DNA from: Stenotrophomonas beteli
GTDB taxonomy: Bacteria; Pseudomonadota; Gammaproteobacteria; Xanthomonadales; Xanthomonadaceae
Assembly (NCBI RefSeq): GCF_001431665.1
Contig: NZ_LLXV01000043.1
Span: 1 to 47,572, forward strand
Reading direction: 5' to 3'
DNA length: 47,572 bases
A program made the position numbers and the translations under genes. Position 1 is the first letter of the stretch. The number at the start of each line of letters is the position of its first letter. Under the pieces are notes generated by a model, which was given only the letters and a program-made list of their open reading frames with translations, searched no databases and was not told where the DNA came from. Shown here piece by piece: positions 39,774-47,572 of the stretch.

Positions 39774-40715
39774 TCATGTAGATGATGCAACGGCCTGCTC
39801 CTGTGCCATGACGTCCGTCTCGACCAGTCCAAGTGGGTCATCCGCATCAACCGCACACGCTTCTTCTACCCACTGCGGCCAGACAGGCATGCGGCAGGAT
39901 TGCAGGACCAGCCACCGGCAGAACACCAGAGGCAACAGCAGCGGCATCAGGATGAATCGTGCACTCACCATGGCTGGCCCAAGGCTGGCCACCACAAACA
40001 GATAGCAGTTGCGCAATGAAGGCACCACGGACAGGCTCATCTGCCGGCCGCCGATAGTGTCTGCCACCTCGGCGGGACCGTCCTCCATGTAGCGACGGAC
40101 AAACTCCCAGATGCCACGTACTTTCAACTCATCATCGAAGTAGTGGCCGACAGCGAACGTACGCTTGACGACATGATCCTCGATGACGCTGCAACGCAGA
40201 TCACGCAGGAATTCCTCGCGGGTTCCTCGGCCGATGTAGAAGACGGCCTGATCCCATGGGACGGATACGGCCCCCTCCTTCCCGCCGGTGAAGAAGTAGA
40301 CCGTGCGGTTACGCCGATTGAATCTCGTCGGGTACCAGACGTAGGTGAAGAACTCGTATCGAAGGGTGATACGCCAGAACAGCGCGGGAGCGCCGACCAC
40401 GCACACCGCCACCATCGCATACATCACCCAGTCCCATACGTCCCCCTCCAGGTTGGGGATGACCAGAGTGAAGAGCAGAAAGAAGCCGAACAGGAACAGC
40501 CCCAGCGTGCCGAGCAGGACCACGGTAGTCGATACCATGCCGCGCAACCGGAAACGACGGTCGATCAGGTCGATGCTGGTCGAGTTGAAGCGGACCAGGC
40601 AGGCGTGCTCGGCAGGCGTCACGGACTGAGAGGTATGTACATTGAAACGCGATGCGCTTTCCTGTGGAGAAAGCGGACCTCCCACGGAAAAATCGCGCAT
40701 CCATCCGGTATACAT
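39774..40715 (-). CDS. Divergent DUF6708-like membrane protein, probable immunity paralogue
   Basis: A 313-residue protein; ATG 40715 is chosen because GGAG lies 7-8 nt upstream, although the frame is open to 40784. Architecture parallels 38637-39677: FNSTSIDLIDRRFRLRGM before two TM helices, then YVWYPTRFNRRNRTVYFFTGG, VPWDQAVFYIGRG, HVVKRTFAVGHYF and a C-terminal hydrophobic region (FILMPLLLPLVFCRWLVLQ). Overall identity to the other two copies is low, but the order of elements is the same. It probably protects against a related but different effector, or is an older copy. It lies 97 nt from the preceding paralogue. Confidence 0.68.
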   Translation of the reverse strand: MYTGWMRDFSVGGPLSPQESASRFNVHTSQSVTPAEHACLVRFNSTSIDLIDRRFRLRGMVSTTVVLLGTLGLFLFGFFLLFTLVIPNLEGDVWDWVMYAMVAVCVVGAPALFWRITLRYEFFTYVWYPTRFNRRNRTVYFFTGGKEGAVSVPWDQAVFYIGRGTREEFLRDLRCSVIEDHVVKRTFAVGHYFDDELKVRGIWEFVRRYMEDGPAEVADTIGGRQMSLSVVPSLRNCYLFVVASLGPAMVSARFILMPLLLPLVFCRWLVLQSCRMPVWPQWVEEACAVDADDPLGLVETDVMAQEQAVASST

Positions 40716-40874
40716 CGATTCTCCTCTCAGCGCCCCCGTGAGCATGACACGGGATTGAGTTACTGAGTAGCTTCGCGGCGTCATGGCGAGGCCCGCCCAA
40801 CTGCTAGGGCCCGGTATGGATGCGCAGGCTGGGCGAGCGCGCTAGCATGCGGGGCTGGGTCAAGGAGATCGCTC

Positions 40875-41589
40875 ATGTTCACGCTGTCGCTTCGAACCGC
40901 AGCCCTGTTGGCGATCCTGCCGTTCACTGCATCCGCATCCGCCAGAGGGGAAGCACACTCATCCGAGGCGACGCACGGCTCCGGCGCGACTACGCAGCAG
41001 AAGGTCATGGCTGACCTGGTGCCGATCGAGGGTGGCACGTTCCTCATGGGCAATTTTGGCCCCGTGCACAACGAAGACAAGCCACCGTACAGCGGAGCCA
41101 TGAATGACGACGTCCTCCGTAAGATCACGCTGGACGGCTTTTCGATCATGGCCCACAAGGTATCGATTGAGGATTTTGATGCTTTCACGAACGCGACCGG
41201 CCGCCCGGAAGTAGGCACGTCAAAAATCAACGCTGATCTGTATCGTGCTGACCTCAACGCTGCCGCCGGAGTGAAGTGGCAGGACGCCATGAACTTCTGC
41301 ACATGGGCTGAGAAGGGGGCAGGCCGGAAGCTTATGCTTCCCACCGAGGAGGCAGTGGGAGTTCGCGGCACGATCGAGTGGCAGGATGGCTGTATTTGCG
41401 ACCGATACAGGCAGTATCGATGATGGTCGCAATGTAGCGAGCTACTCCCAGTACGATGACGGTAGCGGAACTGCCCTGGGCAAATTCGCTCCCAACCCTG
41501 CTGGACTGTACGGCATGACAGACCATGGCGATGTGATTGATGCCAACCAGAACGCGAGCTATGGATTCCATTGCGTCAGTCAGGACTGA
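40875..41589 (+). pseudogene. SUMF1/FGE-sulfatase-domain exported protein, frameshifted and truncated
   Basis: ATG 40875 follows a strong SD (AAGGAG, 7 nt). A signal peptide (ILPFTASASA) leads to the FGE-domain start DLVPIEGGTFLMGNFG, then KVSIEDFDAFTNATGR and VKWQDAMNFCTWAEK. After LPTEE the frame breaks: one extra G at about 41351-41352 turns LPTEEQWEFAARSSG into nonsense. The other frame continues MAVFATDTGS, ASYSQYDDG and APNPAGLYGM to ASYGFHCVSQD. The usual GNVWEW...RGGSW block between LYGM and GFHC is missing, so there is also an internal deletion. Such exported SUMF1 proteins often sit beside T6SS effector genes. Reading it as one decayed gene is firm; the original role is not known. 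Confidence 0.82.
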
Positions 41590-41639
41590 GTGCTGGGAGA
41601 TCTTTCCAGAAGTGGCAGGCGGGCGGCAGTGTACTGCTG

Positions 41640-42016
41640 CCCAGCTGGCTGCCTGCCTTCAGGCAATCGTGCTCTGATCATTCCGATCCAGCTAGGTGAA
41701 GCGACGTCCATCGAACAGCGCGTCACTGACAAATTCCACGCCCTACAGGGTATTGGGCGCTGTGGCCACCTTGATCGGTTGCCGGCGACGGCTACTCCGG
41801 CTGCGGCGCGACCGGAGTAGCCGTAAAGACAGGCATTCTTCCATGTAGTGCGATGCACATGCTTGTGGTTATCCCGCCAACCCTCCCAGCGCAGCATCAC
41901 CTGAACGCGCTTTGGGCATGTAGGAACTTGCGACACACCTCACCGACCGTCCTCCCCAGCTCGACCCCATTGAGCGCGTAGACAATCTACTCCTCGGTAA
42001 AACGGAACTTCTTCAT
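41640..42016 (-). mobile_element. Decayed IS3-family (IS407-type) transposase remnant
   Basis: On the minus strand, ATG 42016 begins MKKFRFTEE-stop-IVYALNGVELGR then GEVCRKF, the start of an IS3 OrfA (KSRFTEEQI...) with Gln changed to TAG. Around 41910 the sequence jumps to an OrfB piece, LRWEGWRDNHKHVHR, and after a frameshift continues RQPIKVATAPNTL-stop-GVEFVSDALFDGRRF. This corresponds to IS407-group 'APN..WGMDFV.DAL.DGRR', with the Trp and first catalytic Asp lost. Stops, frameshifts and a deletion of several hundred bases show it is dead. Terminal inverted repeats are not identifiable. It separates an immunity gene from the SUMF1 pseudogene. Confidence 0.8.
41788..41824. repeat. Perfect 13-bp inverted repeat within the IS remnant
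   Basis: ACGGCTACTCCGG and CCGGAGTAGCCGT flank an 11-nt GC-rich loop. It lies inside the OrfB-derived segment. It could form a stable hairpin and act as terminator in either direction for the pseudogene or for readthrough from the immunity gene. Confidence 0.55.
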
Positions 42017-42200
42017 CGCCTGACTCCTCGTGATCCACGGGGACCCATGCAAGGCGAAGTCTCTACATTACGCTAGCCCGGCTTTTCGGCGGTGGGTCTC
42101 TGGAAATCCAGCACTCAGTCAAGGTCATCCAGAACATCCCTAGCGCCCCCATGCCGATTCTTCCCTCAAAACAAGCCACGACTTCGCCATGGCTCGCATC

Positions 42201-43250
42201 TCAAGCGCTGACTGACGACTGCTGCAGCCGACTCCGAACCTCATCGTTGCGAGCCTTCGCGGCCGCGATCGACTCCTTCCAGAAGCGCTCCATCTCATCA
42301 GCACGCCCCCCTACGCGATTCACCCGCCCATACACGGCCGGTGCGCGGAGCGGGTGCAATCCGGAAGTGGTAGAGGATCCATGCCTGAGCACAGACGGAG
42401 GCCACACCGGCTTCCGGCACAACTTCATCGCCAGGAAGCGAAAGACAGCCCATGGCAAGGTGAGCGGCAGCGCGATCCACATCAGGCCCGCACCTGCAGA
42501 TGAGACGTGGATGATGAATGCATTGCGGAAACTCGGCTCAACCGAGGTGTAGAGCTGAAGCGGCGGGAACGGAAGCGCGGAACGCCCCTCCTCCATGAAT
42601 CGGCGAATCATCTCCCAGTGAGCAAGCGTGATCGCCGGACTAGAACCGCTGTCCGCTCCAACTGCAAACGTGTGGACAACCTGATCCCCTTGCATCACAA
42701 GCCCACGAAGGTCGTACGTGCGTCCCTCGCCAGGGCCTACAGGCTTATCCCTACCAATAATGAATTTCACGTCCTGCCATGATGCGGAAATGACCTTGCC
42801 ACCGTCACCACTGAAGAAATGTACCTGCTGCGCAACGCGATCAAATCTCACTGGGTAGTACTGATAGCGCAGAACATCCCGCAAGACCAACTTCCAGAAG
42901 ATGAAGGCCAGGAATCCAAGAACGAGGGCGACCAGGCCTACAATCGAATATGTATCGCCTGACTCGAGCGGCCCGGCTCGATCAACCAGCGACGCAGTTG
43001 CATGCAAAATAGCGACGATGAAAATAAGTCCAAGCGCGATAAATACGCTCGCCCCCATCAATGCCCAGCCACGGTACAGAAAATGACGATCCACATACTC
43101 CATGCAATCATCATCAATTAAAATGATTCCTTTATCGATCGGCGTAAAAGTGGAAGAGTCGAAGTTGCGCACATCGGCGCTCCTTTCGTACTCGGTTATT
43201 GAACGATTGTTGCGATATCGCTGGGCAAGCCAGCCTGCAAACTGACTCAC
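42201..43250 (-). CDS. Multi-pass membrane protein, DUF6708-like, probable cognate immunity protein
   Basis: A 349-residue protein beginning with GTG 43250, preceded by GGAG and only 3 nt after the stop of the VasX-like effector gene. This tight spacing marks it as the cognate immunity gene. It shares MSQFAGWLAQRYRNNR, YVDRHFLYRGWA and nearly the entire region from FIIGRDKP to RKPVWP with 38637-39677. The two differ mainly in the TM helices and the loop between them (about 60-135). Inner-membrane location fits protection against a pore former. The N-terminal half is visibly less GC-rich, like the effector gene. DUF6708 assignment is from memory. Confidence 0.75.
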   Translation of the reverse strand: MSQFAGWLAQRYRNNRSITEYERSADVRNFDSSTFTPIDKGIILIDDDCMEYVDRHFLYRGWALMGASVFIALGLIFIVAILHATASLVDRAGPLESGDTYSIVGLVALVLGFLAFIFWKLVLRDVLRYQYYPVRFDRVAQQVHFFSGDGGKVISASWQDVKFIIGRDKPVGPGEGRTYDLRGLVMQGDQVVHTFAVGADSGSSPAITLAHWEMIRRFMEEGRSALPFPPLQLYTSVEPSFRNAFIIHVSSAGAGLMWIALPLTLPWAVFRFLAMKLCRKPVWPPSVLRHGSSTTSGLHPLRAPAVYGRVNRVGGRADEMERFWKESIAAAKARNDEVRSRLQQSSVSA

Positions 43251-43253
43251 TGC

Positions 43254-45995
43254 TCACGCTCCTGCAGGAAGCATGGCGTTGTATGCGTCATCCTGTTTCT
43301 CAGCAGACTCGAATCTACCATGTTCATGCACTCCAAATGGCGTCATATCTAGCCACCTCTCAACTTTATCGTCACGAATCAGATTAATAAGCCACTCACC
43401 CAGCATGCTTATCAACCCCAGCACCAAAAGCACAATGAAACCAACACCTGCCGTCATGGCGCCAACAAACATGAGATAGGCAACTACCGCTCCGGCCACA
43501 GCAGTTGTGCCATAGAAAACGGCCATCGGAACATCTCCGGACTTTATTGACTCATACGCCTTCCAGCCGTCAACAACAGCCCCAAGCAATCCGCCAACTG
43601 TGCCGAGCAGTCTGCCAAGGAACCCTACAAGACCCGCCCTGCTTGCAACTTCAATTGCACCAAATCTGATCTCGGATGCCAACGCCGTTCTTCCCCACAT
43701 TGTCTTGGCTAACGCAATCCCCGTCAGTTCGACACTGGTACCCGCAAATCCGGCTAGTGCAGAGGCAAGACTCAACTGTCTACGACCAGCCGGCCCCTCC
43801 TTTTCGACATCCAACTTGCCGTACGAATCCGCAACATTCCAAGCGTCTAGAACCAACCCGACAACCCCAAGACGCACCTCAAGATTTACGTGCGGAGCGG
43901 TGTACTGGGCAGCACGATTCCTTACCAGCGCCCTCACCTGCTCCTCACTCATCAGCATGTTTGCCATAGCACCCGGCTGCCCATTCCGGACAGCTGCCAT
44001 CGCTTCCTTGTCCCAAAACACAGCCCACTCAAAGACCTTTCTGCCGCGTGCATTGCGATCACCTGTCGCGACTCTTGCGCCACTCCGCTCACCGAGTTCC
44101 TGCCGAAGGTGTTGATCCACGCGGGCCCTTAACTCCCGCTTGTTGACTCCAGCTTGTCCTTGGCTCAGCGCCTCCACCAGAAAGTGCGCCATCTCGCGCT
44201 CCGAGGCACGTATCCCGACCCTCTGGATACGCTTCCCCGAAAGGACTCCGAGCAGCCCAACCAGATTGTTCCTCGTCGCGGCAGAGATGGCCACGTTGAT
44301 GCCAGCCTTTGCGACCGTTGATCCCGCCTTGGTCAGGGCGGTGACAATCATCCCAGACGTCTTGAACACCAGGCCTGCGACCAGGCCCAGCCCCTGCTGC
44401 AATTCACGGGGCTTGTTAGCTCCGCGATCCAGAACATGACCATACGCTTTGAAGAGATTGGACCAAGCTCCGGGATTGTCTGCATTGCTCAAGAATGTCT
44501 TTGACTGCTTCTCGATCACCTCCGCCGCAATTTTGTCATTGAGGGTCAAGGCCCGAACCGTACAGTTCTTGATGTCCTGAAAACGTCCGGCGAGATCCTC
44601 CAGAACCGCAGCCTGTACGCACTCGAATCCCACGACCCCCTCAAGCGAATTGTCGACAATCTCCGTCAATCTCATTGAATTGTATGACAGCTCGTCAATG
44701 TGATTGCATGCCAGCCACGTCCTGAAGTCGTCATTCTTGTACCAGCGCGCGAAGCTCTGGGCGATCGGAGTCAAGTGCGAAGATGTGTAGCGCTCCATTT
44801 CTGGCGCTAGGTTCTTGTCGAACTGATCAAGCGCTTGCTGACTGTAGTCATCGCGGTAACGATCCCATGCTGAGTCTCTTGCCTTCTTATCCTCCTCAGG
44901 CGTTAGTTCCTCACGCATCTTGGTGATTCCCGCCGCGTACAGCTCCATAGCGGCACGTCCGGTGTATGCGCTTGCGCGTACGGAACTCAGCTTTTCCGCG
45001 GCAGCCTGATCCTCAATTGCCTGCCGGATGCCCCGGATTGCCACCGACGTTGCATGCTTCCACCCGCGATCATCTTCCTCTTCGAAGTCCCGGATCTTTT
45101 GCCGAACAAGTGCGGAAAGCTCCTGCGTTATCCCCGCGGGATCATTCAACGCCACCATCATCGGACGAACGGCCGGGGAGCTCTTCTGAAGCCACGCCTC
45201 CATTCCTGGCACATCCTGCTTGCACCTTGAAAAAGGCGCGAAGGAGAACGAAAAGCCAGGATTGGCATACACCTCAACGACATCGAGGAGCTTCTCAACC
45301 GCACCATCCACGATGTGGGGCTTTCCAGGTTCCGCAGCTGGCGACGGATTCGAGGGAAGCATGGGAATCTTCACCTCAGGCTCGGATTTCACCCTCTTGC
45401 CAAACTTGAACTCGCTGACCATGAGGGGGGCATCAGTTGCACTTCCTACGTGATCCAGCGACTTGCCCTTGAGCCACGCCTGAACGTCAATACAGCGCAT
45501 GTGCTTTTTGCGCTCACTTGACCTGCGGTTCCGCTCAATGATCTCCTTCGTCCACGGAGCCTCCGAGAAGCCAAACCAGATTTTACCCGCGCGCTTGGGG
45601 TCTGGAATGGTAACGAAGCGAGCCACCTGCGAATCCGCCATTCGTGCGCATGTGGGTTGAAATTCTTCCTCAGGCGGAGGAGCTGCATGCGGATCAAACT
45701 CCAGGAGGTAGGAGTCGCTGGTTATCTGATAGCCCTTCCATTCGCCACGGATCTCATTGAATACATAGAGATAGCCTTGGCGAGCGAGGCGTAGCGTGTA
45801 GTGTGCCTCACTGCCCGGAAGGGCAACACTGGCCACATCCTTTCCAAAACTCCCTCCCAGCTTGGGCCCTTGCCACATTTCCTTGACGTCGGAACGGCAA
45901 ATGGCGTATCTGATCGGAAGAATCGGCAAGCCGACCTGATCGCAGACATCACATTTCTTCGCGGGGTCACACGACTGTGTCGGCTTCTTATCCAT
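43254..45995 (-). CDS. T6SS MIX/VasX-type pore-forming effector (BTH_I2691-like)
   Basis: A 913-residue toxin. ATG 45995 has AAGGAG 9 nt upstream. The N-terminus has CDVCDQVGLPILPIRYAI (CxxC at 15-18) and LRLARQGYLYVFNEIRGEW (69-87), the conserved VasX N-terminal/MIX-like pattern. A long central helical region (about 200-600) has no recognised enzyme motif. The C-terminus (about 760-890) has several hydrophobic helices, such as GFLGRLLGTVGGLLGAV and VGFIVLLVLGLISML, typical of colicin-like pore formers. It should depolarise the inner membrane of targets. It follows a DUF4123 adaptor with an 8-nt overlap and precedes the immunity gene by 3 nt. GC content is lower than the surrounding T6SS genes. 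Confidence 0.85.
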   Translation of the reverse strand: MDKKPTQSCDPAKKCDVCDQVGLPILPIRYAICRSDVKEMWQGPKLGGSFGKDVASVALPGSEAHYTLRLARQGYLYVFNEIRGEWKGYQITSDSYLLEFDPHAAPPPEEEFQPTCARMADSQVARFVTIPDPKRAGKIWFGFSEAPWTKEIIERNRRSSERKKHMRCIDVQAWLKGKSLDHVGSATDAPLMVSEFKFGKRVKSEPEVKIPMLPSNPSPAAEPGKPHIVDGAVEKLLDVVEVYANPGFSFSFAPFSRCKQDVPGMEAWLQKSSPAVRPMMVALNDPAGITQELSALVRQKIRDFEEEDDRGWKHATSVAIRGIRQAIEDQAAAEKLSSVRASAYTGRAAMELYAAGITKMREELTPEEDKKARDSAWDRYRDDYSQQALDQFDKNLAPEMERYTSSHLTPIAQSFARWYKNDDFRTWLACNHIDELSYNSMRLTEIVDNSLEGVVGFECVQAAVLEDLAGRFQDIKNCTVRALTLNDKIAAEVIEKQSKTFLSNADNPGAWSNLFKAYGHVLDRGANKPRELQQGLGLVAGLVFKTSGMIVTALTKAGSTVAKAGINVAISAATRNNLVGLLGVLSGKRIQRVGIRASEREMAHFLVEALSQGQAGVNKRELRARVDQHLRQELGERSGARVATGDRNARGRKVFEWAVFWDKEAMAAVRNGQPGAMANMLMSEEQVRALVRNRAAQYTAPHVNLEVRLGVVGLVLDAWNVADSYGKLDVEKEGPAGRRQLSLASALAGFAGTSVELTGIALAKTMWGRTALASEIRFGAIEVASRAGLVGFLGRLLGTVGGLLGAVVDGWKAYESIKSGDVPMAVFYGTTAVAGAVVAYLMFVGAMTAGVGFIVLLVLGLISMLGEWLINLIRDDKVERWLDMTPFGVHEHGRFESAEKQDDAYNAMLPAGA

Positions 45996-46839
45996 GCTGC
46001 CAGGCTCCTTGTTCTTCCTGCTCCAATGAAGGTTCATCCGCCTCTTCGTCGGAGGGGTCACTGACGACGCTACGGAACGCACCAGGATCTATGCGGGCAA
46101 TCCGTAGGGCCTCTTGATACCGATGTGTATCGTGAATTTCGGGTGATTGATACAGCGAGGCGAATGCATAGGATTCCTTGTCGTCCGGATCCGTCAACCC
46201 ACGCTCGCCAGCCCTGTTCATTTCGTCAAAGACACGCCTCGACAGTGTGGTGTCATCGATATCCCTGCCCTCCAGACGCAACCTGTCGATCACCTTGTTG
46301 ACAGATGCCAGTGACGCGATCGCGTACAGCTGGTCTGACGTGAGGTGCACGCCATCCGTGTCAGGGCCTGTGCTGTCATACGTCTGCCATCTCATCCCTT
46401 GGCCTACGGGGGCAGTCCAGGAATTGATGGGGCCAAGCAACGCGCTCAGCTGCGATGGCGAGAGAATCCAATTCAGCGCGTTCCAGACACGAGGATCGTA
46501 GTATCTGAACAGCATCTTCTCACCTTCGACTTTTCTCACCATCATACGGGCCAGGTGATTTCGGACTTGTTGACTCCCGGCAGAACATTTCAAGAGAGCC
46601 GAGAAGGGAGATCGGCCATGATCGTGCGCGTACTGCACCGTTTCATCAAGTGCTGCCAGGCGCGCATCTGGCGCCATTTCCCCGAGTCTGAGGAGATAGG
46701 GAAGAAGATGCTGCTGCCCGAGGAGTTCCTTTGGAACGATGGGCTCACATGGCCACAACAAGGCAATGCGCCGATCGATCTGCAGCGGATTGATCAATGC
46801 GTACTGATGGGCTTCGAACAGCCGATGATTGAGTTGCAT
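45988..46839 (-). CDS. DUF4123 T6SS effector adaptor (island 3)
   Basis: A 283-residue cytosolic protein between a VgrG and the VasX-like effector, the usual adaptor position. The N-terminal half fits DUF4123: YALINPLQIDRR, PYLLRLGEM, SPFSALLKCSAG and VEGEKMLFRYYDPRVW, with the RYYDPRV element highly characteristic of the family. The C-terminal part is variable and ends in an acidic tail (SDEEADEPSLEQEEQ). It is not closely similar to the adaptor at 14452-15315, consistent with a different cargo. Its ATG lies 3 nt after the VgrG stop, and the 3' end overlaps the effector start by 8 nt. Confidence 0.87.
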   Translation of the reverse strand: MQLNHRLFEAHQYALINPLQIDRRIALLWPCEPIVPKELLGQQHLLPYLLRLGEMAPDARLAALDETVQYAHDHGRSPFSALLKCSAGSQQVRNHLARMMVRKVEGEKMLFRYYDPRVWNALNWILSPSQLSALLGPINSWTAPVGQGMRWQTYDSTGPDTDGVHLTSDQLYAIASLASVNKVIDRLRLEGRDIDDTTLSRRVFDEMNRAGERGLTDPDDKESYAFASLYQSPEIHDTHRYQEALRIARIDPGAFRSVVSDPSDEEADEPSLEQEEQGAWQHG

Positions 46840-46842
46840 GTG

Positions 46843-47572
46843 TCAAGCTCCCAGCGGAACCAAGCCGGCTCCCGATTTCTCGGCAGCCCGCACTCGGTAT
46901 TCGCAGGCCTTGTGTGAGCCCTCCGGCACCTTCGCCTCCCCCGCCACACTCGCCGGCCCCACCCATTCCCGCTGGCTCGCCTTGAATTCCACCTTGCCCG
47001 GTGCGCCCAGTTCGATGTTGTCGCCTTCGATGCGGATGTAGGCGCCCGCCGCCGTCGCCAGCAGGTGCTTGCTCGGCGCCGACAGCTGCACGTCCGCTTC
47101 GGTGCTGGCGATGCGCACCTGGGTCTTGGCCGCCACGATCATCTGGTTCTTGTGCGCGCGCGCACTCACCTTGCCCTGCGCCGCATGCAGCGCGATGCCG
47201 CGCTCCTGGTTCGGGCTTTCACCGCTGGGCTGCACGCCAGCGGTGTACAGCACCAGCCCGCCGGCCACGGCCATCGTCAGTGAGCCCTGCGTCATCCAGT
47301 TCAGCGCCACGCCGCTGGCCAGGGTGGTGTGGGTGCCGCTCACCCAGACCTGATCGGCGGGGGTCAGGCTCAGCACGCCGGCCACGCCACTGCCCAGCAG
47401 CACCGGTGCGCTCCAACCCGGTGCTTCGCCGTCGCCGCCCGCGATGCTGCCCGCGGCACTGCCGCTGTGGGTGGCACGCAGCGCTTCCTGCCCTCCCGTC
47501 AGGGTGGTATCGACCGGCAGCTCTTTCGGGCACCTGGGCCCGCCCGCCCGCTGGCTTGCGGCCCATTCTTCC
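46843..47572 (-). CDS. vgrG: VgrG, C-terminal DUF2345 part only (runs off window)
   Basis: The frame is open to the window edge, giving about 242 C-terminal residues. From the edge it reads CPKELPVDTTLTGGQEALRA in short segments, then LSLTPADQVWVSGTH, YTAGVQPSGESPNQERGIALH, GKVSARAHKNQM and IRIEGDNIELGAPGKVEFKA. These are beta-repeat elements of the DUF2345 needle as in Rhs-type VgrGs. It ends in a tail with VAGEAKVPEGSHKAC. The sequence is a different VgrG subtype from the two paralogues further left. It heads island 3 and is followed after 3 nt by the DUF4123 adaptor. Confidence 0.9.
   Translation of the reverse strand, partial: EEWAASQRAGGPRCPKELPVDTTLTGGQEALRATHSGSAAGSIAGGDGEAPGWSAPVLLGSGVAGVLSLTPADQVWVSGTHTTLASGVALNWMTQGSLTMAVAGGLVLYTAGVQPSGESPNQERGIALHAAQGKVSARAHKNQMIVAAKTQVRIASTEADVQLSAPSKHLLATAAGAYIRIEGDNIELGAPGKVEFKASQREWVGPASVAGEAKVPEGSHKACEYRVRAAEKSGAGLVPLGA

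Overview
The window looks like chromosomal DNA of a Stenotrophomonas species (Xanthomonadaceae, probably S. maltophilia complex). Codon use is very GC-rich. There is a large TonB-dependent receptor of the type abundant in this family. Short GTAG-bounded palindromes resemble the SMAG repeats described in S. maltophilia, and there is a multi-island type VI secretion (T6SS) locus. The species assignment is inference from these traits; no database was searched.

Left part (1-11.4 kb) is ordinary metabolism and transport. It holds an MFS exporter with a divergent LysR regulator, an exported amidohydrolase with an ankyrin lipoprotein, a second LysR regulator, a cytosine-deaminase-like amidohydrolase, an exported chorismate-lyase-like protein, a TonB-dependent receptor and a GNAT-like protein. 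The first ~180 bases are homopolymer G/C runs and are probably unreliable.

From 11.4 kb to the right edge almost everything belongs to T6SS. Island 1 (transcribed leftward from 18.1 kb) is VgrG, DUF4123 adaptor, DUF3304 lipoprotein (likely immunity) and Tle1-type phospholipase effector, followed by a CDP-diacylglycerol pyrophosphatase gene. Island 2 (leftward from 28.0 kb) is a second VgrG, an Ivy-like lysozyme inhibitor, a lysozyme-like/M23-like protein, and an SH3/EF-hand/M15-peptidase-like protein. Four small exported proteins follow, two of them paralogues. All boundaries from VgrG to the first small exported protein overlap or nearly touch. I read this as a two-protein peptidoglycan-degrading effector with dedicated immunity proteins; it is the most interesting system here.

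The structural segment (28.2-38.5 kb) holds tssA on the + strand. Convergent to it is a leftward operon encoding an M15 peptidase anchored in the membrane (TagX-like), PAAR, an unidentified membrane protein, TssM, TagF and an OmpA-family protein. The sheath, baseplate, TssJ/K/L, Hcp and ClpV genes are not in the window.

Island 3 (leftward from the right edge) is a partial third VgrG, a DUF4123 adaptor, and a 913-residue VasX/BTH_I2691-type pore-forming effector. Downstream are three related multi-pass membrane proteins (probable immunity array). That array is interrupted by a decayed IS3-family element and a frameshifted SUMF1-domain pseudogene. The effector gene and the adjacent immunity gene are visibly less GC-rich than the rest, consistent with horizontal transfer.
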